A DNA stretch of 5,173 nucleotides from an uncultured Collinsella sp. (GTDB lineage: Bacteria; Actinomycetota; Coriobacteriia; Coriobacteriales; Coriobacteriaceae). Where the stretch lies: NCBI GenBank assembly GCA_900764415.1, contig CAAFOA010000324.1, positions 1 to 5,173 of the forward strand, written 5' to 3'. Positions 1-4,736 of this stretch are shown piece by piece (positions within the stretch are counted from its first letter, which is position 1; each line of letters starts with the position of its first letter). A program made the position numbers and the translations under genes. Below the pieces are notes generated by a model. The model was not told where the DNA came from. It searched no databases and worked only from the letters and a program-made list of their open reading frames with translations.

Positions 1-2732
1 AACCAGCGCGGATCGTCGATGGGCGCCGTGCCCGATTCCTCGTCGCGCACCGTGGGGTCGGCGAGCTTAAACTCCTCAACGCCCGTGCGATGCTTGTAGT
101 CGATCACCACGGCACGATTCTCGGCGTCCACGTCCACGCGGTCGATGCGCCCGCCAAGCGGCCAACCGGCATACTCGACCTTGAGCTCGTTGAAGGCGAA
201 CTCCAGGTAGCGCGGGGCAAAGGGGGCAAGTGCCTCGGACTCGTAGGCAAGCACACCCTCCAGCTGCGGCAAGATCTCGGCCACCTGGCGTTCCTCCACC
301 GCAGAGAGCGGCACCAGCGGGCCCTCCGTGCCGCGCTTGCCGGCGTGCTCGGCCAACGTCTCGTCAAAGACCTCGTGCAGCAGCTCCTGTGCGCGCGGCA
401 GATTCTCGGGCGTCACGCGCTCCATGCCCTCTTGGGGCAGACGGGCATGCAGATGCTCCAGCACGTCGTGGACAAAGTTGCCCTTTTCCATGTTGCCAAA
501 GCCCGCGTCGATCGACTGGGGCTTCACGCGGTACGAGACGAACCAGCATAGCGGGCAGGTCGAATAGGCCTCGATCTGCGAGGCGGACGTCAGACGCGGC
601 ACGAGCGGCGCGTCCTCACCCTCGCCATCGCGACGGCGCAGGACCAAATACGGCACGGCCTCGGCACTCAGATGCTGAGGGGCTTCACAGGTCACGCGCT
701 CGCGCTTGAGGCCTTCACCTGCCGCGGGATCAAAGTCGGCGATGATATCGCCCTCGCCCACGCGCATGGGCTTGGCAGCGCCAGCGGCCTCGGCATGTGC
801 CCACAGCTCGGTCCATACGGCTGCCGGGTAGCACTCGCGTGCCTGGCGATCGTGCGTCACACGGGCGAGCGCGACCGGACCGCTCGCCGCCTGCATCGCA
901 CGGCCAAAGCGCACGCGCAGCAGGGCAGCGGGCTCCAAAGACACGCCGTCGCGGCGCAGCTCGGCTGTCAACGTGGCAAGCGGGCCCTCTTCGTGCGAAA
1001 GCGGATAGCTGTCCAGGTCGACATCGGCAAACAGCACGGCATCGTAGCTGCCAGGGCGAAGAACCGACTCATCGGCAAGCGACGCGAAGCGCACTTGTGC
1101 TCGTGGTGTGCGATCGACCTCATAGGTCTCGTAATCGTAGGCGGTACTGCGCTTGTCCACCTTGGTTCGAACGCCGTCGAGAACCGGCACGGTCGCGGCC
1201 TGCGACACGTCGAGCGCGCGAGCATCGTTCATAAGGATGTCGATGGCATGGCGCAGCAAAGCCGTCTCTGCCTGGCGACGGGCCTGGCCGTCAAGGCCGC
1301 CTAGAGCGCGATCGGGCAGCGCCTCGGCAACGGCGAGCATGGCCTTGAGCGCCGTCACGGGTTTGTCGCGCCACAGCGCCTGAAACACGTCCGAGACCAC
1401 GCACGGCACATTCTTAAACCAGTTATCGTCGCTGGCGGCCTTGCGGGCACCCCTCACCTGGCCCTGCACGCTCTGCAGCAGGCTCTTGACGCCCGCAGCG
1501 GTCTTGCTGCGCGACAGGCGCATGTTCTTGTCGAAGCCGCGGGCGCTCGCGGCGTCGGCACCCGAAAGCGGACTATAAATCCAGTCGGCAAGCTCTGGAG
1601 CGGGCCACCACTCGGTCTTGGAAGCGGTGCCCTCGTCGGCGGCTTTCATACGCTCGATCAGGTTGGCGAGCGCCGTAAACTGCCTGCCCGCGACGGACTG
1701 GGAAAACGCCGTGAACTCAGTCGTCTCGGCCGCAATGTGACGCGCCGCCAGACGGGCAGCGAGTTCGCCGAACAGCTGGGGCGCCCGGGCGGAAACTACG
1801 AGCACGCGCGCGGGGTCGGCGTTCGTCGCGGCGCCGTCGCGTGACACAGACTCCTCACATGCCGCGACCAGGTTCTCAAGAGCATCCACATAAGCGCGGG
1901 CGCGGGCATGGGGGCCGGCCACCTCTATAAAAATAGGCTGGGCAGCAGGCGCAGAAGCGGTCTCGGACGCGCCGGCGTCCTCTCCCAACGGGGCGACCTC
2001 AAACAGCACACCGCGGGCATCAAAAGCTGCGGCCAAGTCTTCGCGCATCGCCGCCTGCTCGCGGGCAAGCAGCACGACGACCTCTCCCCCATTGTTCGCC
2101 ACGGCCGACAACAGCTCGAGCAGGCTATGCGTAAACGACGTGACACCACGCACGCAGACGGCGCGGGCGCACCCCGGCAGGTTGTTCGCCAGGGCTTCTG
2201 CCATCATATCGGCGGCTTCGCAGGGCTCGACCATGTCTCGACGGTCCAAGCCGCTCGCATAGGCGCGCAACAGCTCGAACACACGGGCCTCGGCGTCGCT
2301 TTTGGGCTCGGGCTGAGCGGCGGCATCGCGACAGCGTTCGTCGCCCGTCCCCGCCACGCCTGGCAACACGCCGCGGGCCATGCGAGCAAGCATGCGTACC
2401 GTGCCTTGGCTGCGCGAGAGCGGCTGCAGAGCAGCGTCGTCGCGGCGGTCGACCATGTCCGAGAACAGCATCTGGCGCTGAAGGTTATCCACAAAGCTGC
2501 GGCCATCGCCCATAAGCTCCCACAGCGAGCGGAGCCACGATGTGGGCGTCTTGTAATCGATACCCAGTGAAACCCCGGCTTCTGCCGCATCATGACGGCA
2601 CAGGTCGAGCTCGGCAAATGTTGGCGCCAGCAACACGGCGCGCCCGTGGCGGGCAACCAGGTCGGCCAGCAGCGCCGCCTCGGCATCGCTCAAATCCGTG
2701 CCGGCATTGGTGGTATAGATTCGAACAGGCAT
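1..2732 (-). CDS. addB: AddB/RexB-type helicase-nuclease subunit B, C-terminus cut off by the window edge
   Basis: This is the nuclease-bearing subunit of an AddAB/RexAB-type enzyme, which resects DNA double-strand ends for RecA-dependent repair in the cytoplasm. The reading frame is open from the ATG at 2732 to base 3, giving 910 complete codons. A GGAGG lies 3 bases upstream of that ATG. The N-terminal part resembles the degenerate UvrD-like fold of AddB. Residues 563-577 (YDAVLFADVDLDSYP) match the helicase-core segment that in relatives reads roughly 'vfllGl.dg.fP'. The RecB-family nuclease follows: 'SASQIEAYSTCPLCWF' ending near residue 731, H755 in GNFVHDVLEH, D864 in GRIDRVD, and D878/K880 in VIDYKH, so the PD-(D/E)XK catalytic set is intact. 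The Walker A position (residues 9-16, NAGTDLSD) is degenerate. Family members are about 1000-1170 residues, so roughly 100-250 are missing, including any C-terminal Fe-S cysteines. An addA gene probably follows beyond the edge. A weak -10-like TAGGAT (minus strand, 2777-2772) is the only promoter hint. The family call is firm; the addB symbol is less so, because AdnA-like proteins share this core. Confidence 0.88.
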   Translation of the reverse strand, partial: MPVRIYTTNAGTDLSDAEAALLADLVARHGRAVLLAPTFAELDLCRHDAAEAGVSLGIDYKTPTSWLRSLWELMGDGRSFVDNLQRQMLFSDMVDRRDDAALQPLSRSQGTVRMLARMARGVLPGVAGTGDERCRDAAAQPEPKSDAEARVFELLRAYASGLDRRDMVEPCEAADMMAEALANNLPGCARAVCVRGVTSFTHSLLELLSAVANNGGEVVVLLAREQAAMREDLAAAFDARGVLFEVAPLGEDAGASETASAPAAQPIFIEVAGPHARARAYVDALENLVAACEESVSRDGAATNADPARVLVVSARAPQLFGELAARLAARHIAAETTEFTAFSQSVAGRQFTALANLIERMKAADEGTASKTEWWPAPELADWIYSPLSGADAASARGFDKNMRLSRSKTAAGVKSLLQSVQGQVRGARKAASDDNWFKNVPCVVSDVFQALWRDKPVTALKAMLAVAEALPDRALGGLDGQARRQAETALLRHAIDILMNDARALDVSQAATVPVLDGVRTKVDKRSTAYDYETYEVDRTPRAQVRFASLADESVLRPGSYDAVLFADVDLDSYPLSHEEGPLATLTAELRRDGVSLEPAALLRVRFGRAMQAASGPVALARVTHDRQARECYPAAVWTELWAHAEAAGAAKPMRVGEGDIIADFDPAAGEGLKRERVTCEAPQHLSAEAVPYLVLRRRDGEGEDAPLVPRLTSASQIEAYSTCPLCWFVSYRVKPQSIDAGFGNMEKGNFVHDVLEHLHARLPQEGMERVTPENLPRAQELLHEVFDETLAEHAGKRGTEGPLVPLSAVEERQVAEILPQLEGVLAYESEALAPFAPRYLEFAFNELKVEYAGWPLGGRIDRVDVDAENRAVVIDYKHRTGVEEFKLADPTVRDEESGTAPIDDPRW

Positions 2733-2867
2733 GGTCCTCCACTCAAACTGTTCGCAATATTCAACGCATCTATCCTACCCGCCCGCGCGGACAACCTGAC
2801 CCCAATGCACCAGATCCCCTCGATGATCCGTTTTCCTCCGTCCCCAAGGGATCAATTATCGACACAC

Positions 2868-2890
2868 AAAAACCGCCCCCGAAGGGGCGG
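2868..2890 (-). terminator. Rho-independent terminator of yerC, UUCG tetraloop
   Basis: On the minus strand a perfect 7-bp stem, CCGCCCC/GGGGCGG, encloses a TTCG loop and is followed directly by TTTTT. It begins 30 bases after the yerC stop codon. C(UUCG)G is an exceptionally stable tetraloop and common in terminators. There is no T-run on the plus-strand side, so it acts in one direction only and insulates the downstream nuclease gene from yerC transcription. Confidence 0.92.
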
Positions 2891-2919
2891 CTCCAGCTGA
2901 TCCGTTTGTTGCCGTTGAC

Positions 2920-3219
2920 CTACTCGCCATCCTCCAGCTTGATGAGGATCTTGCGATAGCCACCGTACTCGCCGTTGAGCGCCTTGGAAACACGGCTCAC
3001 CGTGGTGGACGAAGCGCCCGTGCGGGCCTGAACCTCAACATAGGGCTCGCCCTCATCCAGATAACGCGCGACCTGCAAGCGCTGCGAAAGATCGCAAATC
3101 TCGCGCGGTGTGCAGATATCGGTTAAAAACGCCTGGATATCCTTCTCGTCATCCAAAAGACTAAATGCGTGGACTAGCTGCTTGACATCAGGCTTGTCAA
3201 ACATGTTCTCGATGTTCAT
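2920..3219 (-). CDS. yerC: YerC/YecD-family TrpR-related DNA-binding protein
   Basis: This 99-residue all-helical cytoplasmic protein belongs to the TrpR-like superfamily, YerC/YecD branch. Its target and ligand are not established. The hallmark block 'TPREICDLSQRLQVARYL' covers residues 37-54. It corresponds to the 'LTPDE...LGTRVRIVEELL' segment of E. coli TrpR. A helix-turn-helix at about residues 59-81 (PYVEVQARTGASSTTVSRV) is the DNA reader. The length is normal for the family. The ATG at 3219 is preceded by GGTGA with 3 bases between, a Shine-Dalgarno match that also contains the stop codon of a possible in-frame 16-codon leader ORF. A later in-frame ATG (residue 6) has no good ribosome site. 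The gene is transcribed alone and ends at a strong terminator. The family is clear, but regulation of trp genes should not be assumed from the name. Confidence 0.93.
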   Translation of the reverse strand: MNIENMFDKPDVKQLVHAFSLLDDEKDIQAFLTDICTPREICDLSQRLQVARYLDEGEPYVEVQARTGASSTTVSRVSKALNGEYGGYRKILIKLEDGE

Positions 3220-3222
3220 CGA

Positions 3223-3273
3223 TCACCGCCAAACCCGCCAAAAGGCATCGAAGTTGATACTGACATCGGGCAT
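3223..3273 (-). CDS. Possible 16-codon leader peptide upstream of yerC
   Basis: The frame reads MPDVSINFDAFWRVWR followed by TGA. It has two Trp codons near its end (residues 12 and 15). The ATG at 3273 is preceded by GGGTGA with 3 bases between. Its TGA lies inside the GGTGA that serves yerC, 3 bases before the yerC ATG and in the same reading frame. The two starts have nearly identical contexts, GGTGAACGATG and GGTGATCGATG. This suggests translational coupling, or alternatively an older longer yerC N-terminus closed by a stop mutation. No homology is known to me, and chance is quite possible for so short a frame. Confidence 0.35.
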   Translation of the reverse strand: MPDVSINFDAFWRVWR

Positions 3274-3324
3274 CGTTCACCCGTAATATGCAATAAAACT
3301 ATGCATGGGCCATTTGCCCGTAGC

Positions 3325-3355
3325 AGTGTAGCACACCACCAAACTAAAGCGACAA
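3325..3355 (-). promoter_or_regulatory. Candidate yerC promoter with extended -10
   Basis: Reading on the minus strand, TGCTACACT (3333-3325) is an extended -10 (TG-N-TACACT). A weak -35, TTGTCG (3355-3350), lies 19 bases upstream, longer than ideal. Transcription would start near 3318, leaving about 45 bases to the leader ORF and about 100 to yerC. It is the best match in the region, but it is not proven. Confidence 0.4.
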
Positions 3356-3502
3356 GACTCTCTGCCAGCGGCACGTTTTTTAGGACGAACGCCGTTTTGA
3401 AACCGAATGCGCACGTAAGCTCCACGAATATCTGAGACAATGGGCGGCCGAACAAGGCGGCATACCCGCGCGGCCGTCCAAGCTGCCGCAGCAAGCCGCT
3501 TC

Positions 3503-3526
3503 GCGCGATGTCAATACATCCTGCGC
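3503..3526 (+). promoter_or_regulatory. Hairpin in the leader of the YvlD-like gene
   Basis: GCGC-GATGT-CAAT-ACATC-ct-GCGC forms a 5-bp stem with a CAAT loop, extended by 4 bp across a two-base bulge. It ends 4 bases before the AAAGGA ribosome site at 3530-3535. There is no T-run, so it is not a terminator. It could influence translation initiation or mRNA stability, or be incidental. Confidence 0.35.
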
Positions 3527-3543
3527 AAGAAAGGATTCACACC

Positions 3544-3909
3544 ATGCGCTTTATGCTTAACTGGCTCTTCACCTCGATCGCCATCGCGATTGCCACGTTC
3601 CTCGTTCCCGGCATCCAGCCCTTCGGTTTTGCCGAGGCCTGGGTCTGTTTCGCCTTCGTGGGGCTGTTCCTGAACATCGTCGATTCGTTCGTCAAGCCGT
3701 TCCTGACGGTCATCTCGCTGCCGCTCACGATCATTACGCTGGGCATTTTCCAGCTTGTCGTCAACAGCTTTATGCTTGAGCTCGCGAGCTACCTGTCGGT
3801 CAACCTGCTGGGCGTCGGCATCTCCATCGCAGGCTTTGGCTCGGCCTTTATGGGTAGCATCCTGGTATCCATCATGCGTAGCATTCTCGACAGCATCGCC
3901 AAGGACTAA
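3544..3909 (+). CDS. YvlD / 'phage holin 4_2' family small membrane protein
   Basis: This 121-residue, strongly hydrophobic protein has four predicted membrane helices, at about residues 5-23, 29-48, 52-80 and 88-114. It matches the YvlD family (Pfam PF04020, named 'mycobacterial 4-TMS phage holin, superfamily IV'). The family signature is visible in 'VGLFLNIVDSFVKPFLTVIS' and 'LPLTIITLGIFQLVVNSFML'. Despite the name, chromosomal members are ordinary envelope proteins of unknown role. No lysis gene or other phage gene is nearby. I chose the ATG at 3544 because AAAGGA (3530-3535) lies 8 bases upstream. An earlier in-frame ATG at 3508 would add twelve polar residues, lacks a ribosome site and falls inside a hairpin. 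The gene stands alone and faces the Rrf2 gene across shared terminators. The family is certain, the function unknown. Confidence 0.92.
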   Translation: MRFMLNWLFTSIAIAIATFLVPGIQPFGFAEAWVCFAFVGLFLNIVDSFVKPFLTVISLPLTIITLGIFQLVVNSFMLELASYLSVNLLGVGISIAGFGSAFMGSILVSIMRSILDSIAKD

Positions 3910-3910
3910 A

Positions 3911-3927
3911 ACGGCCATTCCGGCCGT
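3911..3927 (-). terminator. Hairpin with minus-strand T-run, second terminator for rrf2
   Basis: ACGGCC/GGCCGT is a perfect 6-bp stem with a 5-base loop, starting one base after the stop codon of the YvlD-like gene. Read on the minus strand it is followed by TTTT. It would therefore stop rrf2 transcription that escapes the larger terminator at 3950-3982 before it enters the convergent gene. The T-run is short, so its strength is uncertain. Confidence 0.5.
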
Positions 3928-3949
3928 GCCCGTCTCAACAGCCCAAAAC

Positions 3950-3988
3950 GAAGGCCACCCATCGCAAAAATGGGCGGCCTTCTTATTT
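3950..3988. terminator. Bidirectional terminator between convergent genes
   Basis: The outer stem is GAAGGCC (3950-3956) with GGCCTTC (3976-3982). The inner stem is CCCAT (3958-3962) with ATGGG (3970-3974). One A/C mismatch separates them, and the loop is CGCAAAA. The plus-strand tail is TTATTTG, serving the YvlD-like gene. On the minus strand the tail is GTTTTG, serving rrf2. The 12 paired positions make it the main stop signal of this convergent gap. Confidence 0.88.
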
Positions 3989-4050
3989 GTCAAGTCTTAA
4001 AGGGCGAGAGCATCTACCATTTCTGCCCCGTCCCCACATGACAGGTGGGA

Positions 4051-4479
4051 TTAGATGACGTAGTCGTAGCCACGGTTGGGAGCGATAAGTTGATCGAGCG
4101 TCACACCGTCGAGGTAGTCGTTGATGAGCTTGTCCAGGTTCTTCCACACGTCGAGCGTGGGGCACTCATCCGAACGCGAACAGCCCTTGCAGTCGCCATC
4201 CAGGCAGGCGACAGGCGCCAGACTGCCCTCGGTCAGGCGTAAGATCTCGCCCACCGTGTACTGCTCGGGCGGGCGCGTGAGCACGTAGCCGCCGCCCTTG
4301 CCACGCATGCCCGAAAGCATGTTGGCGCGCACGAGCGTAGCCAAGATGTTCTCGAGATATTTCTCGGAAATCCCCTGTCGCGCCGCGATCTCTTTGAGCG
4401 GGATGCGACCGGCCGCCTGGTGCTCGGCCAGATCGACCATAACGCGCAGGGCATATCTGCCCTTAGTAGAAACCAACAT
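4051..4479 (-). CDS. Rrf2-family transcriptional regulator with a four-cysteine motif
   Basis: This 142-residue winged-helix DNA-binding protein belongs to the Rrf2 family (IscR, NsrR, CymR and relatives). The N-terminus MLVSTKGRYALRVMVDLA is the classic start. The recognition helix lies in 'QGISEKYLENILATLVRANM' (35-54), and the wing is RGKGGGYVL (59-67). The sensing region has C92, C97, C100 and C106. IscR-type proteins use three cysteines around positions 92-104 to hold a [2Fe-2S] cluster, so cluster binding is likely, although the spacing differs. CymR, the cysteine-metabolism regulator of Bacillus, has no such cysteines. The gene is divergent from cysK, which points to control of cysteine synthesis, Fe-S supply, or both. 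The ribosome site is weak (AAAGG, 11 bases from the ATG). A weak hairpin, CCCAC/GTGGG, lies just after the stop. The family is certain; the regulon is inferred. Confidence 0.94.
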   Translation of the reverse strand: MLVSTKGRYALRVMVDLAEHQAAGRIPLKEIAARQGISEKYLENILATLVRANMLSGMRGKGGGYVLTRPPEQYTVGEILRLTEGSLAPVACLDGDCKGCSRSDECPTLDVWKNLDKLINDYLDGVTLDQLIAPNRGYDYVI

Positions 4480-4515
4480 GTATCGTGCTGCCTTTCGGTC
4501 ATTTAGTCCGTAGAA

Positions 4516-4543
4516 ATTCTAGCCGAAAAATTGGTTTTGAAAA
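4516..4543 (-). promoter_or_regulatory. Candidate rrf2 promoter
   Basis: On the minus strand TAGAAT (4521-4516) is a good -10. It has a weak -35, TTTTCA (4543-4538), 16 bases upstream. Transcription would start near 4509, leaving a leader of about 30 bases. A short palindrome, TAGAA-A-TTCTA (4511-4521), overlaps the -10 and could take part in autoregulation, but it is short enough to be chance. Confidence 0.5.
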
Positions 4544-4596
4544 TACCCGTTCCGGTCAAGATGGTTAATCAGCTCGTAATAATCTTCTATTTCCTA

Positions 4597-4625
4597 TTGC
4601 ATTACTAGGCTTTAGTGTCTAGTAT
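4597..4625 (+). promoter_or_regulatory. cysK promoter
   Basis: TTGCAT (4597-4602) and TAGTAT (4620-4625) are separated by exactly 17 bases. An AT-rich stretch precedes them (about 4562-4596). Transcription is expected to start near 4632, giving a leader of about 100 bases before cysK. This is the best sigma-70-type promoter in the window. Confidence 0.75.
4603..4624. promoter_or_regulatory. Inverted repeat in the cysK promoter, candidate Rrf2 operator
   Basis: TACTAG-N10-CTAGTA has perfect 6-bp arms. It fills the spacer and overlaps the -10 box, where a bound dimer would block RNA polymerase. The adjacent divergent Rrf2 gene makes its product the natural candidate. The sequence does not match the IscR or CymR sites as I remember them. 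Confidence 0.5.
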
Positions 4626-4634
4626 GCTTCCCAA

Positions 4635-4674
4635 CAGCTAAACGAACAACCTATAAGGTTTATGGGTTTAGCTG
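4635..4674 (+). promoter_or_regulatory. Stem-loop at the 5' end of the cysK leader
   Basis: CAGCTAAAC (4635-4643) and GTTTAGCTG (4666-4674) form a perfect 9-bp stem. Inside its 22-base loop AACCT-ATA-AGGTT (4648-4660) forms a second, 5-bp hairpin. The structure starts a few bases after the predicted transcription start. A further hairpin, CCGTG/CACGG (4684-4699), lies between it and the gene. It could act as an RNA regulator, a stabilising 5' hairpin, or a DNA operator. It matches no riboswitch class I recognise. Confidence 0.5.
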
Positions 4675-4736
4675 CTACACGCACCGTGAAACCACACGGC
4701 AACCAGCAACTTGAACACTTTGGAGGTTCCCCATGA
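4662..4736 (+). CDS. Possible 24-codon leader ORF overlapping the cysK start
   Basis: An ATG at 4662 opens a 24-codon frame beginning MGLAATRT and ending FGGSP. Its TGA overlaps the cysK ATG as ATGA, the usual layout for translational coupling. It contains no cysteine codon, unlike known cysteine-attenuation leaders. The upstream TAAGG is only 3 bases from the ATG, which is too close for a good ribosome site, and the ATG lies in the loop of the 5' stem. Treat it as a candidate only. Confidence 0.25.
   Translation: MGLAATRTVKPHGNQQLEHFGGSP

Larger units (their letters stand above)
3220..3543. other. Divergent intergenic region between yerC and the YvlD-like gene
   Basis: These 324 bases have no convincing full-length gene. 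They hold, from left to right, the possible yerC leader ORF, two copies of TATGCA (3287-3292 and 3300-3305), a short GGGC/GCCC hairpin (3307-3319), and the yerC promoter. Further right is a GC-rich self-complementary stretch (about 3444-3500) and a hairpin just before the YvlD-like ribosome site. No clear plus-strand promoter could be found. TTGAAA at 3397-3402 is a -35-like hexamer without a well-spaced -10. A TTG-started 92-codon frame on the minus strand covers 3216-3494 but does not look coding. Confidence 0.6.

Noticed and set aside
90..2570. Plus-strand open frames opposite the nuclease gene (for example 90-551, 672-1304, 1908-2570)
   Set aside because: They are antisense shadows of a continuous minus-strand gene with recognisable domains. 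Their products are Arg/Ala/His-rich with no family features.
3216..3494. A 92-codon minus-strand frame overlapping the yerC start by an ATGA
   Set aside because: It begins with TTG without a ribosome site, runs through the predicted yerC promoter and gives no recognisable protein. The region is better explained as regulatory DNA.
3508..3909. Longer version of the YvlD-like protein starting at the ATG at 3508
   Set aside because: It would add a polar twelve-residue extension not expected in this family, lacks a ribosome site, and the start falls inside a hairpin. The ATG at 3544 has AAAGGA at correct spacing.
3544..3909. Prophage remnant suggested by the name 'phage holin family'
   Set aside because: The family is widespread in bacterial chromosomes, and no endolysin, structural, integrase or attachment sequence is present.
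3511..3993. A 160-codon minus-strand frame opposite the membrane-protein gene, and the shorter one at 3537-3764
   Set aside because: Their Asp/Glu/Arg-rich composition is typical of the antisense of a hydrophobic protein, and they run through a terminator.
4033..4049. CCCAC/GTGGG hairpin right after the rrf2 stop as a terminator
   Set aside because: It has only five base pairs and no T-run on the minus strand. The hairpins further downstream are better terminators.
4635..4732. A T-box or SAM riboswitch upstream of cysK
   Set aside because: The leader is only about 100 bases, lacks the T-box core sequence and a terminator/antiterminator pair, and does not resemble SAM aptamers.
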